From: Lachnospiraceae bacterium
GTDB taxonomy: Bacteria; Bacillota; Clostridia; Lachnospirales; Lachnospiraceae
DNA: 64,000 bases
Direction: 5' to 3'
NCBI GenBank assembly: GCA_910575255.1
Contig: CAJTEM010000025.1
Location: forward strand, 20,014-84,013
Positions 54,678 through 63,360 of this stretch are shown piece by piece (position 1 is the first letter of the stretch; each line of letters starts with the position of its first letter). Both the position numbers and the translations under genes were made by a program. The notes under the pieces were generated by a model. That model searched no databases, had not been told where the DNA came from, and worked only from the letters and a program-made list of their open reading frames with translations.

Positions 54678-55455
54678 GTTTCAACACCTCCTTAGTCAGA
54701 TTTGCGTAACCCTCCGCTACTTTGCCGCCTGGGTCATGGGAGAAAATGCTCTTGCCCTCTGCGCTGATTTCCTTTGCCCGGACAGAATGGGGAATCTCGG
54801 TTCCGAACACCTTGATTTTACTGCCGTAGGTTTCCCGCAGCAGGGCGGCAATCTCTTTGGCGAAGTTAGTGCGGTTGTCCACCATTGTCAGCAGAATACC
54901 GTCTATTTGCAGTTTCGGGTTGATCTGCCGCTTGACCTTGTTCACCGTAGAGAGCAGCTGTTCCAGCCCTTTGGCGGGCAGGTACTCCGCCTGGACGGGA
55001 ATTATAATCCTGTTGGCAGCGGCCAGGGCGTTGACGGTGAGCATACCCAGGGAGGGCTGGCAGTCTATGAGGATATGGGAATACTGCCCCTTTACACTGT
55101 CCAGGTACTGCCGCAGAATCGTTTCCCGGCTCATAGCGTTTACCAGCGATACCTCCATGCCAGACAGCTGAATATCCGCTGGCATCAGATCCACGCCCTC
55201 CGGGTGGCGAAGAATCCCCTCGCCGGGGCGAACCGGCTGATCGGTCAGGATGCGGCCCATTGCGTCAGAGAGGGTAAAGGGCAGCTTATCCGGCTGGGGA
55301 TTGCCCAGGCTGATGGTCAGGCTCCCTTGCGGGTCCCCGTCAATGAGCAGCACTTTCTTTCCCGCCTGTGCCAGCCCAATCCCTAAGTTGGCACAGGTTG
55401 TGGTCTTGCCCACACCGCCTTTCTGGTTTGCGATGGCGATGATTTGCGTGTTCAA
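54634..55455 (-). CDS. parA: ParA/Soj-family partition ATPase
   Basis: A 273-residue ATPase starting with TTG (NTQIIAIANQKGGVGKTTTC), GAGGTG six bases upstream. It has the deviant Walker A KGGVGKTT, LLIDGDPQGSLTISLG and ILIDCQPSLGMLTVNALAAA. It partners with ParB downstream and is the first gene of the ICE maintenance operon. A strong hairpin lies in its leader. Confidence 0.95.
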   Translation of the reverse strand: MNTQIIAIANQKGGVGKTTTCANLGIGLAQAGKKVLLIDGDPQGSLTISLGNPQPDKLPFTLSDAMGRILTDQPVRPGEGILRHPEGVDLMPADIQLSGMEVSLVNAMSRETILRQYLDSVKGQYSHILIDCQPSLGMLTVNALAAANRIIIPVQAEYLPAKGLEQLLSTVNKVKRQINPKLQIDGILLTMVDNRTNFAKEIAALLRETYGSKIKVFGTEIPHSVRAKEISAEGKSIFSHDPGGKVAEGYANLTKEVLKLEKQREKSRAGIGR

Positions 55456-55484
55456 GATAATCACCTCATTTCTTGGTATGAAAA

Positions 55485-55519
55485 AAGGGAGAATGTGACC
55501 GGAATCAACATTCTCCCTT
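55485..55519. repeat. 12-bp inverted repeat in the parA leader
   Basis: AAGGGAGAATGT (55485-55496) and ACATTCTCCCTT (55508-55519) with an 11-base spacer, 30 bases upstream of the parA start. It could be an RNA hairpin, a ParA/ParB operator or a centromere-like site. It does not match the chromosomal parS consensus. Confidence 0.6.
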
Positions 55520-55631
55520 AGAAACGATATGTGATTGTGCAATGATCTGTCTTTTGTGAGGTTAGCTTTTGAGAGCCATCTCGCCGCAAGCCCGCATGAA
55601 TACTGGGTTTTTGCCTGTTTGCTTTCCCTTT

Positions 55632-56882
55632 CCCCAATAACCTGTGTTCAACGAGATGTACAGCAAGGACATTTCCAAGAAAGTCCATTCTTCCTATGTG
55701 CTGAAGGCGCAGAAAGGCCAGTTCACCGGCTGCCTTGCCCCCTTTGGCTACAAGAAAGACCCGGAGGACAAGAACCGCCTTTTGGTGGACGAGGAAACCG
55801 CCCCGGTTGTCCGGCAGATTTTCGGGTATGCGCTGGACGGGCACGGCCCCAACTACATCCGGCGCAGGCTGGAGGAAGAAAAGCACCCCTGCCCCACATG
55901 GTGGAACCGGAAGCGGGGACACCGGAACATCCGCACCAAATGGGAAAAGAAAGACCCGGAAAACGGGCGGTACGTCTGGGACTTTTCCGTGATTAAGGAA
56001 ATCCTGATGAACCCCGTCTACACCGGCTCAATCGCTTCCCAAAAGACCGAGTACCGCTTTAAAATCGGCACTATCCGGGATAAGAAGCCGGAGGACTGGA
56101 TTGTGGTGGAGGGGACGCATGAGCCGCTGGTGGACAAAAAGGACTTTGCGATTGTGCAGGAAAAACTGAAATCCCGCCAGCGACCGGGCAAATCCGGGGA
56201 AATCAACCTCTTTGCAGGGCTGATAAAATGCGGGGAGTGCGGAAAGGCTCTCACCATCCGCACCACGCATGAGAAGTTCCCGAAGCGGATTTTCTCCTGT
56301 AAAACCTACAATGCCTATGGGAAGCAGCACTGCACACAGCACCGGGTTGAGTTTGACACGCTCTATTCTCTTGTTCTGAACAAAATACGGGAGTGCGCCA
56401 CCGCTGCCCTGACCGACAGCGAAACGGTGGCCGGACGGCTGACCGACACCTGCCAGACCGAGCAGAAAGACCAGCGGGAAGCGATGGAGCGCACCCTTGC
56501 CAAAGACGAAGAACGGATTGAAGTGCTGGAAAAGATGGTATTGCGGCTCTATGAGGATATGGTAGCCGGACGAATCACAGAAGAAAACTTCAATCTCCTG
56601 CTGGAAAAGACACAGAAGGAACAGGCGGAATTAAAAGCCAAGGTTGAGGAAGGCCGGAAACGCCTTGCCGATGAAATCCGGCTTGCCGTGGACGCAAGGC
56701 AGTGGGTGGAATCCATACAGGAATACCGGGACATCACCGAACTGGACGCTTCCACCTTAAACCGCCTGATGAAAGAAATCGTTGTCCATGAAACCATAGA
56801 CAGCGATAAGACAAGACACATTTCTATCGAAATTCATTTTAATCTCAAACCCATACCGGAAGTGGAGCAGGTCACAGGCTGA
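55632..56882 (+). pseudogene. Large serine recombinase, 5'-truncated copy
   Basis: The frame opens at FNEMYSKDISKKVHSSYVLK and continues to the end of a DUF4368-type recombinase (EIHFNLKPIPEVEQVTG). It lacks the ~145-residue catalytic domain with the active Ser. It is a close paralogue of 34617-36281 (over 90 % by eye) in inverted orientation. The junction with upstream DNA is near 55632. A start at 55644 could give a protein without catalysis. Confidence 0.9.
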
Positions 56883-56885
56883 CCG

Positions 56886-56902
56886 CTCCCCGCTCCGGGG
56901 AG
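56886..56902 (+). terminator. Terminator-like hairpin after the truncated recombinase
   Basis: CTCCCC...GGGGAG stem followed by GTTCTTT; identical to the hairpin at 34597-34613. Confidence 0.6.
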
Positions 56903-56985
56903 GTTCTTTAAAAACTCCATATATATTTCTTGACGTGCCGCCGCCCGACAGAAAGCTGTATTGTTCCTACTAATTGGGGATAACA

Positions 56986-57057
56986 CAGTTAATGGCGGGC
57001 GGCGGTATCATCCTTTTGGGCACCACGCTGATCCCCCTGCTGTCCGGCTTGTTCTAA
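56986..57057 (+). pseudogene. maff2 gene of a second ICE, 3' fragment
   Basis: Encodes QLMAGGGIILLGTTLIPLLS, then GLF and stop, right after the end of the recombinase element. It differs from the fragment at 34439-34513 at several residues, so it belongs to another ICE of the same family. virB6 follows after nine bases. Confidence 0.82.
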
Positions 57058-57066
57058 GGAGGGCTT

Positions 57067-57932
57067 ATGGATTTTCTCACCGACTGGCTCGAGGACTGGA
57101 TACGGGAGCTCTTGGTCGGCGGCATCATGGGGAACCTGGAGGGGCTCTTTGATACCGTCAACGCCAAAGTTGGAGAGATTGCGGTACAGGTAGGGACGAC
57201 CCCGGCGGCATGGAACGCCGGGGTTTTCTCCCTCATCCGCCAGCTTTCCGAAACGGTGATCTTACCCATCGCCGGGCTGGTGCTGACCTTTGTTGCCACC
57301 TATGAGCTTATCCAGATGCTTCTTGAAAAAACAATATGCACGAGTTTGATGTGGCGAATATCTACAAATGGGTATTCAAAACCGCCTGCGCCATCCTCAT
57401 TCTCTCCAACACCTTTAACATTGTAATGGCCGTGTTCGATGTGTCGCAGAGCGCCATCTCCAGTGCGGCGGGGCTGATCCAGGGCTCCACGGATATTACC
57501 CCGGATATGCTGGCCGAGCTGGAAACCACGCTGGAGGCGATGGATTTAGGCCCGCTCCTTGGCCTGTGGCTCCAATCCTCCATTATTGGCGTGACCATGC
57601 AGATCATGGGGATCATTATTTTTGTTTTGGTGTATGGCAGGATGCTGGAAATTTATTTGCTGACCAGTTTAGCCCCGCTCCCCGTTGCCACCCTTGCCAA
57701 CCGTGAGCTTGGCGGCGCAGGGCAGAATTATCTAAAATCCCTGTTCGCCGTGGGCTTTCAAGGGATGCTCATTCTGGTATGCGTGGCCATCTATGCGGTA
57801 CTGATCCAGGGCATTGCCACAAGCGGCGACCCTATCGGGGCGATATGGGGCACCATCGGCTACACGGTGCTTTTGTGCTTCATGCTGTTTAAGACTGGCG
57901 GCATCGCCCAGCGTATCTTCGGGGCGCATTAA
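57067..57932 (+). pseudogene. VirB6/TrbL-like gene with a -1 frameshift in an A6 tract
   Basis: The first frame (MDFLTDWLEDWIRELLVGGI ... ATYELIQMLLEK) and the second (NNMHEFDVANIYKWVFKTAC ... AQRIFGAH) together equal a full CD1112-type VirB6 protein, paralogous to 33496-34365. The break is at AAAAAA (57326-57331), where one A more would restore the frame. It may be a mutation, a sequencing error, or a slippage-corrected gene, since a -1 slip on the A-run also restores the frame. Confidence 0.85.
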
Positions 57933-57935
57933 ACA

Positions 57936-57959
57936 GGACTTCGGGACACTTTGTCCCAA
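57936..57959. repeat. 24-bp repeat, left copy (inverted partner at 58770)
   Basis: Contains the palindrome GGGACA-CTT-TGTCCC. Its exact reverse complement lies at 58770-58793. The two copies flank the SpoVG-domain gene. Confidence 0.8.
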
Positions 57960-57979
57960 GGCCGGAAAGGAGGCGGGAT

Positions 57980-58762
57980 ATGCCAAGACGGGCCCCCGCC
58001 CGTTACAAACCGGGCCCGGACGGGGAAATGCGCCGGACATGGAACGGCAAGCTCCCGGAGGAATTTACCCAGCGTGACACGCTGGCGTTTATGGCTGATA
58101 CGGACTTGCTTTTGAATGGCAGGGTATCAGCGGAAACCCTGTCCGCGATCCATGCGGCGGGCTATGACTATGAGGGCGGGGCTGTCATACCCACGCCCAG
58201 AAAGGAGGAAACAGGACTGAGTAAGGATGTAATACTGACCCCGGAACAGATCGCCGCAGAGGAAAGGCGCTGGCTTTTTGAGGTTCCGATTGCGGAGCTG
58301 GCCGAGGTCAAAGGCGTAACCATAGACGAGGCCGTGAAAATGAGGACGGACGCCATGCTGAAGGAGGCGGTTCCCATTGAAGTATCGGTGCGGCCCATTG
58401 AGCCGCAGGGGAAACTGATCGGCTTTGCCAGCGTAACGATTGGCGGTGTCGTGATCGACGATTTTAAAGTGGTGGACGGGAAAAACGGGATTTTTTTAGG
58501 GGCTCCCTCAAAGCCCGATCCCACCAGCAGGACGGGCTACCGCTCCACGGTGCGGGTTCCAGACCAGGCCACCCGGGATCGGAACAATGAGATTGCCGCC
58601 CAAGCGTACCATGTGGCGGTGGAAAAATTGATTGCAAGAGCCGAGGCGGTGCGGCCCGCCCCCATAAGGGAGCAGATGGCCCAGGCCGCAAAAGAGGCGG
58701 GAAAGGAAAATGCCGCCCGGCCTGCCCCGGCAAAGAAAAAGGAGGCCCGGGATGACCGCTGA
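57980..58762 (+). CDS. SpoVG-domain protein of an ICE
   Basis: A 260-residue protein with GGAGG before its ATG. The N-terminal ~130 residues are polar (DRTLAFMADTDLL-like and LTPEQIAAEERRWLFEVPIA). The SpoVG-like domain is in about 130-175: IEVSVRPIEPQGKLIGFASV, VVIDDFKVVDGKNGIFLGAP. SpoVG proteins bind nucleic acids and regulate genes. The C terminus is Ala/Lys-rich. It overlaps the methylase start by 11 bases. Confidence 0.8.
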   Translation: MPRRAPARYKPGPDGEMRRTWNGKLPEEFTQRDTLAFMADTDLLLNGRVSAETLSAIHAAGYDYEGGAVIPTPRKEETGLSKDVILTPEQIAAEERRWLFEVPIAELAEVKGVTIDEAVKMRTDAMLKEAVPIEVSVRPIEPQGKLIGFASVTIGGVVIDDFKVVDGKNGIFLGAPSKPDPTSRTGYRSTVRVPDQATRDRNNEIAAQAYHVAVEKLIARAEAVRPAPIREQMAQAAKEAGKENAARPAPAKKKEARDDR

Positions 58763-59546
58763 AAGGACTTTGGGACAAAGTGTCCCGAAGTCCCCGGAGC
58801 TCTCCGAGGGCCTGTTCCTTATGGACGGCATTGAGGGCCTGCGCTCCCTGCCAAAACACTCGGTTGATATGCTCTTAACCGACCCGCCCTACGGCACCAC
58901 CCGGAACTTTTGGGATGTGCCCCTGCCGCTCCCGGAGCTGTGGGAGGCGGTCAAGTGGGCCGTCAAGCCCGATGGGGCTGTGCTGTTCTTCGCACAATGC
59001 CCCTATGATAAAGTGCTGGGGGCATCCAACCTTGCCATGCTCCGCTATGAGTGGGTATGGTACAAAAGCCGCTGTACCGGCTTTCTCAACGCAAGGCGGG
59101 CCCCCTTAAAGCGGACGGAGAATATTTTGGTATTTTATCTGAAACTTCCCTATTACGATCCGCAGTTTGAACAGGGCAAGCCCTATAAGAAAATCTCCCG
59201 GGAGGGGAGCAACAGCCCCAACTATGGAAAATTCCTGCGTTCCAGCAGCGGGTCGGAGGACGGCCTGCGCTTTCCCGGAAACCTGCTTGCCTTTTCCTCG
59301 GTACAGCGTACCGTCCATCCTACGCAGAAACCCTTGGAGCTGTGCGAGTATTTCATCAGGACCTACACCCGGCCCGGGGAGGTGGTGGCGGACATCTGCG
59401 CCGGGAGCGGCACCACCGCCGTTGCCGCCCTCAACACGGGCAGCCGTTTCGTATGCTTTGAAACAGCCCCGGCCTTTTATGCCGCCGCCAGCGAGCGCAT
59501 CCATACCGCCCGGATGTCGGTGGAGTCCGGGGAGAAAGGAGTGTAA
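58752..59546 (+). CDS. DNA N4-cytosine/N6-adenine methyltransferase (beta-type)
   Basis: A 264-residue methylase from MTAERTLGQSVPKSPELSEG with AAGGAGG upstream. The catalytic motif TDPPYGTTRNFWDVPLP precedes the AdoMet motif DICAGSGTTAVAALNTG, the beta-class order. It has HPTQKPLELCEYFIR before motif I. No restriction partner is adjacent, so it is probably an anti-restriction or regulatory methylase. The 24-bp repeat lies within its first codons. Confidence 0.93.
   Translation: MTAERTLGQSVPKSPELSEGLFLMDGIEGLRSLPKHSVDMLLTDPPYGTTRNFWDVPLPLPELWEAVKWAVKPDGAVLFFAQCPYDKVLGASNLAMLRYEWVWYKSRCTGFLNARRAPLKRTENILVFYLKLPYYDPQFEQGKPYKKISREGSNSPNYGKFLRSSSGSEDGLRFPGNLLAFSSVQRTVHPTQKPLELCEYFIRTYTRPGEVVADICAGSGTTAVAALNTGSRFVCFETAPAFYAAASERIHTARMSVESGEKGV
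58770..58793. repeat. 24-bp repeat, right copy (inverted)
   Basis: Exact reverse complement of 57936-57959, located at codons 7-14 of the methylase gene. Confidence 0.8.
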
Positions 59547-59603
59547 AATCAAGTATCTTTTTGTCGGATTGTATGCTATACTCAAAATTAGGTGGTGATG
59601 AAT

Positions 59604-60461
59604 ATGGCTGACTTAAAAGCAAAAGAATATGAGCGGTTTGAAGATATAAAGCATACAACCGATGAAGGGGTGGAATTTTGGTATGCCCGGGAGCTTGGGT
59701 CTGTTTTGGATTATGCCAAATGGGACAACTTCCGAAAGGTGATTGACAAGGCGATGCTGGCCTGCAAAAACAGCGGTTTTGATGTAGCAGACCATTTTCC
59801 CGAGGTCGGGAAAATGGTTGACTTGGGGAGCGGCAGTCAACGAAAACTAAAAGATTATATGCTGTCTCGGTACGCCTGCTATCTCATTATGCAGAACGGC
59901 GATCCCCGTAAAGAAGTGATTGCCCTCGGGCAGACCTATTTTGCCATCCAGACCCGCAGGCAGGAAATTGCCGATGCGTTTAACCAGCTTGACGAGGACA
60001 ATAAACGGCTGGTGATCCGGGGCGAGGTGAAAAGCTGGAACTCTATGCTGGCTGATGCCGCCCATCGTGCGGGTATTACCAAGCAGGCCGATTATGCGGC
60101 GTTTCAAAATGCCGGGTACATGGGGTTATACGGCGGCTTGCGAGTTTCTGATATTCACGCCCGGAAAAAACTATCTAAAGATCAAAAGATACTGGATCAC
60201 ATGGGAAGTGAGGAATTGGGCGCAAACCTGTTCCGTATCACGCAGACTGAGGCAAAAATGCGCCGGGATGATCCCCAGGGGCTTGACGAGGCCAGCTCCA
60301 TCCACTATACCGTAGGAAAAGAAGTCCGTGAAACGATTGAAAAAATCGGCGGCACGATGCCCGAGGACTTACCCACTCCCGAAAAAAGTATTTCACAGAT
60401 TGAGCGTGAGCAGATAAAGCAACTAAAACAAGAACGAAAAAAATTGATGCTTGACGAATAA
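59604..60461 (+). CDS. dinD: DinD-like protein (BRO-N / KilA-N related)
   Basis: A 285-residue protein from MADLKAKEYERFEDIKHTTD, AGGTGG eight bases upstream; an earlier GTG and ATG fit the site less well. It has EFWYARELGSVLDYAKWDNF (BRO-N), SRYACYLIMQNGDPRKEVIA, LGQTYFAIQTRRQE and RGEVKSWNSMLADAAHRAGI, as in E. coli DinD, an SOS-induced inhibitor of RecA function. In an ICE it could limit the SOS response during transfer; this is inference. A 12-bp perfect hairpin is embedded at 59791-59818. Confidence 0.9.
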   Translation: MADLKAKEYERFEDIKHTTDEGVEFWYARELGSVLDYAKWDNFRKVIDKAMLACKNSGFDVADHFPEVGKMVDLGSGSQRKLKDYMLSRYACYLIMQNGDPRKEVIALGQTYFAIQTRRQEIADAFNQLDEDNKRLVIRGEVKSWNSMLADAAHRAGITKQADYAAFQNAGYMGLYGGLRVSDIHARKKLSKDQKILDHMGSEELGANLFRITQTEAKMRRDDPQGLDEASSIHYTVGKEVRETIEKIGGTMPEDLPTPEKSISQIEREQIKQLKQERKKLMLDE

Positions 60462-60465
60462 ACAG

Positions 60466-60493
60466 ACCATTTCCCCGGCATCGGGAAAATGGT
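60466..60493 (+). terminator. Hairpin after dinD, near-copy of a hairpin inside dinD
   Basis: ACCATTTCCCCG...CGGGAAAATGGT begins five bases after the dinD stop. It lacks a strong T-run. It resembles 59791-59818 within the gene, with which it shares the arm CGGGAAAATGGT. Confidence 0.5.
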
Positions 60494-60562
60494 AAAATCC
60501 CTACTATAAAGCCGTTTGCTGAAAATGCAGGCGGTTTTTTCTATGCAAAGGAGCGTGAAAAA

Positions 60563-60840
60563 ATCAAAAAATATTCTGTCATTTATGCCGATCCCCCCTG
60601 GCAGTACCAGCGGAGTAAAGTCCAGGGGGCGGCAGAGAACCATTACCCCACAATGGGGATCAATGAGCTTTGTGCGCTCCCGGTGGCGGATCTGGCCGCC
60701 AGGGACAGCGCACTTTTTTGTGGGCCACTTTCCCCCAGCTTCCGGAGGCCCTGCGGCTTATTAAGGCGTGGGGCTTTCAGTATAAGTCCGTGGCCTTTGT
60801 CTGGCTGAAAAAGAATAAAAAGGCGGACAGCTGGGAGAGA
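60563..60840 (+). pseudogene. MT-A70-family adenine methylase, decayed 5' fragment
   Basis: The translation KKYSVIYADPPWQYQRSKVQ, AENHYPTMGINELCALPVAD continues after a -1 frameshift at TTTTTT (60714-60719) as FLWATFPQLPEALRLIKAWG, FQYKSVAFVWLKKNKKADSW. It is then cut off. The expected start, nine bases after AAGGAG, is ATC instead of ATG. Three lesions indicate a dead gene. The DPPW motif is intact. Confidence 0.85.
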
Positions 60841-60878
60841 ACGATAAAGAAGCATATTGCTATCAGGATTTTCGAGGC

Positions 60879-61340
60879 ATGGATTTTGCGGGATGTCATA
60901 TTCAGGCTCACGATTTGCGAAATTGCGATTTCAGGGATTCTAACCTGGAGGGCGCAGATCTGAGTCTGGGACGCATGTGCGGAGTATGGTTTGTGAGAAG
61001 CCGACTTAAAGGGGCATGCCTGTCCGGCAGTATTCTGCATGGAGCGGATTTTAGAAAAGCAGATTTGCGGAAAGCCCGGATGGAAAAAACATTCATGTAT
61101 GATGGGAAAAAACCTGGTGTAGGATGGCGTTTGGTGGGATATCCGGAAGGGAGCTTTGTGGAGGCCGATTTGCGGGAAGCAAGCTTTCGGGAGTGTATCT
61201 ATTGTGGGGCGGATTTCCGAGGGGCAAGGCTTGAAGGGGCGAATTTTGAAGGGGCACAACTTTACAGATGCCATTTCACGGATGAACAGAAGGCCGCGTT
61301 AATCTTGACGGAGGAGCAAAGAGCACAGATGGAAGGTTAA
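60879..61340 (+). CDS. Pentapeptide-repeat protein
   Basis: A 153-residue protein made of A(D/N)LxX-type repeats: LRNCDFRDSNLEGADLSLGR, LSGSILHGADFRKADLRKAR, FVEADLREASFRECIYCGAD, GARLEGANFEGAQL. A right-handed beta-helix is expected; some relatives protect gyrase. In-frame pentapeptide codons continue upstream of the ATG (CYQDFRG), but no start was found there, so the 5' end is probably lost at the junction with the MT-A70 remnant. It may be partial. Confidence 0.8.
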   Translation: MDFAGCHIQAHDLRNCDFRDSNLEGADLSLGRMCGVWFVRSRLKGACLSGSILHGADFRKADLRKARMEKTFMYDGKKPGVGWRLVGYPEGSFVEADLREASFRECIYCGADFRGARLEGANFEGAQLYRCHFTDEQKAALILTEEQRAQMEG

Positions 61341-61385
61341 TTTCTGAAGATTCCTAAGAGACCAGAAGGAGAGAAGGGGGATATT

Positions 61386-63032
61386 GTGGGAGGAAACATT
61401 AAGAAAGTAACAGCAACTGTTCCCAAGGTACTGAATGCTGCAAAACAAGCTGGAGAGGCAAAAAAGGAAAAGCAGAGAAAGACGAAAAAAATAGAATGGT
61501 TAATTGGGAAACAAAAGGCCGCCGTACCCTGTTATGTCAATAAAATCTTGGGGTCTGTGGGAAAGAATATCCAGAACCGAATGGGAAATATAAAAGATGG
61601 CCTACAAAAAGAACAAGATCGGTATTGGCGTACCGTTGAGAGAGGAATTATACAAAAGGGAGTAGCTATTTATTTGCTGACTGACCGGAAGGCAGGATGG
61701 GCAGAAGCGGAGATGATTCTGCGAATGCGAAGGGTAATCATGGAGCAGAATCCGGCTTATGGGTGGGAGAAAAGGTTATATGAAAAGATCCGGGCAGGAA
61801 TTATAGAAGGCGGTGACAATTTCGGAAACAGTGTTTATAATAAAAATATCCCTGTATTGTCCGATTTGGTAGGAGAGATATTCCATGCCAGTGAACGGGA
61901 AAATGGGGGCGATGAGACTAACCTCCCTTCTATGGCCGGGGCATTTATAAATGGCTTGCTGGGGACAGGATTATTGGGTACGGTGGATGGTATTGGAAGC
62001 GTCATAACAGACCCATTGGGAACCGCGGAGGGAATTGTTGGAATTGGGGCCCATCAGGAGGAAAGCTTTCCGGCGCTTTTTGAAGCGGCAAAGAAGGCAG
62101 TAGATAAAAACCTGATTCATGGAAGTGGCGAGGATCGATGCCGTGTGGCCGGAGCCGTGGTTTTTGAAATTGTATCAGCCCTGTTTACCAGCGGAAAGGT
62201 TGCGGCAGCAACAAGAGCCGGGGATAAAGCAGCAGATACAGGGATGGCAGCAAGAGCGTCCCGCATGATACAAAATACAAAAGGGATGATAAAAGGGGGG
62301 ATTACAAAAGGGGCAAAAAGGATCGTTTCATCTAAAAGGCTGGAGCAGATAGCAGGCAAAGCAGATGATATTTTAGGAGAACTGGCCCGGATTATGAGCG
62401 GCCCAGGATCAGAACCCGCATTGGTCACAGGTGCGTTGGATGACGGGGGAGGCAATGATTATTTAAAAAAATATTTAGAGGATTTGCGGAAGTCTCTGGA
62501 TATTGTGGAAGAGAGCGGGGTGAAGATACATAAGGCAGAGGGACTGGGGGATGAATTGACAGGGGGTGGAGATAAATTAGGAATTCGTGTGAATAATGAG
62601 AAAATAAGAAATAATTTTACAGATAGTGCTATTGATCATGCGAATATTGGCGAATTTACTTATAATCCTAAAACAAATGAAATTTCAAAAATGAGAGGAG
62701 GAGGACATGGACAGAAAAATTTGGAATTATTAGATTCATTAGGGATAGAGTATAATATTGAAAAAACATACTCTAATGGAGTACGAATAGGAAATATTCC
62801 AGATCATAAACAAAAACTTAAAAGAACAGGGACAGGGCAGTCTTGGTTTCCTAAAGAATGGGATGATAAAAAAATACAAGAAGCAGGAAATTATGTTATT
62901 CAGGCAAATAAGGGAATGGAAATTGATGATGGAAAGGCAATATTTGCAGAATATGATGGAGTAAAAGTTGGTGTTATATATACAAATGGAGAACCTGCGA
63001 CAATTTTTCCGGATGTTGTACAACCCGAATAA
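61386..63032 (+). CDS. Polymorphic toxin with C-terminal EndoU-type nuclease
   Basis: A 548-residue protein starting with GTG after AAGGGGG. No signal peptide. The N-terminal ~180 residues are basic and helical. A hydrophobic Gly-rich part follows (INGLLGTGLLGTVDGIGSVI). The C-terminal ~125 residues resemble bacterial EndoU: DHANIGEFTYNP (His near 418), MRGGGHGQKNLEL (His near 440), GTGQSWFPKEWDDKKIQEAG and GVKVGVIYTNGEPATIFPD. GC drops sharply from ~62560, as at swapped toxin tips. Small genes follow that look like immunity genes. Confidence 0.8.
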   Translation: MGGNIKKVTATVPKVLNAAKQAGEAKKEKQRKTKKIEWLIGKQKAAVPCYVNKILGSVGKNIQNRMGNIKDGLQKEQDRYWRTVERGIIQKGVAIYLLTDRKAGWAEAEMILRMRRVIMEQNPAYGWEKRLYEKIRAGIIEGGDNFGNSVYNKNIPVLSDLVGEIFHASERENGGDETNLPSMAGAFINGLLGTGLLGTVDGIGSVITDPLGTAEGIVGIGAHQEESFPALFEAAKKAVDKNLIHGSGEDRCRVAGAVVFEIVSALFTSGKVAAATRAGDKAADTGMAARASRMIQNTKGMIKGGITKGAKRIVSSKRLEQIAGKADDILGELARIMSGPGSEPALVTGALDDGGGNDYLKKYLEDLRKSLDIVEESGVKIHKAEGLGDELTGGGDKLGIRVNNEKIRNNFTDSAIDHANIGEFTYNPKTNEISKMRGGGHGQKNLELLDSLGIEYNIEKTYSNGVRIGNIPDHKQKLKRTGTGQSWFPKEWDDKKIQEAGNYVIQANKGMEIDDGKAIFAEYDGVKVGVIYTNGEPATIFPDVVQPE

Positions 63033-63049
63033 TGATGAGGTGACAAAAT

Positions 63050-63355
63050 ATGAATAGAGAAGCCGTGATAGATTGTTTGTGCGAACGTGTATTGATTGAG
63101 GAAAATGATCCTGTATTATATCGTATATGGGACAGATTGACAGAGTTATTAAGTGAAAATAGTGAGGAAACTATAGATTTTTTGAATGAATGCACGGAAG
63201 AACAATTATTTTATATAAGTGAGGTTTTTGAAGATATTTCTTTTAATCTTCAAAGTGAACAATTTATTGATGCTTTATATAAATTAGATAGAAAATATCC
63301 GGAATTGCAAATGAAATCGGATATAAAAATTGCTGAAGAGTTTATGGGGAAATAG
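63050..63355 (+). CDS. Putative immunity protein 1 for the EndoU toxin
   Basis: A 101-residue acidic protein, MNREAVIDCLCERVLIEEND, with TNFELL-like helical pattern and ISEVFEDISFNLQSEQFIDA, LYKLDRKYPEL. It starts 18 bases after the toxin stop, with GAGGTG upstream, and shares its AT-rich composition. The immunity role is inferred from position and the all-helical acidic type common among immunity proteins. Confidence 0.65.
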   Translation: MNREAVIDCLCERVLIEENDPVLYRIWDRLTELLSENSEETIDFLNECTEEQLFYISEVFEDISFNLQSEQFIDALYKLDRKYPELQMKSDIKIAEEFMGK

Positions 63356-63360
63356 AGATT

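Larger units (their letters stand above)
55632..56988. repeat. ~1.35 kb inverted copy of the recombinase end of the nested element
   Basis: This stretch is the reverse complement of about 34511-35862, including the recombinase 3' part, its terminator hairpin and the element end next to maff2. In the outermost ~200 bases I see about two differences. The two copies are in opposite orientation and 20 kb apart. Confidence 0.85.

Noticed and set aside
60516..60764. An 82-codon plus-strand frame after dinD
   Set aside because: It reads the MT-A70 remnant in the wrong frame; the real frame with DPPW is the neighbouring one.
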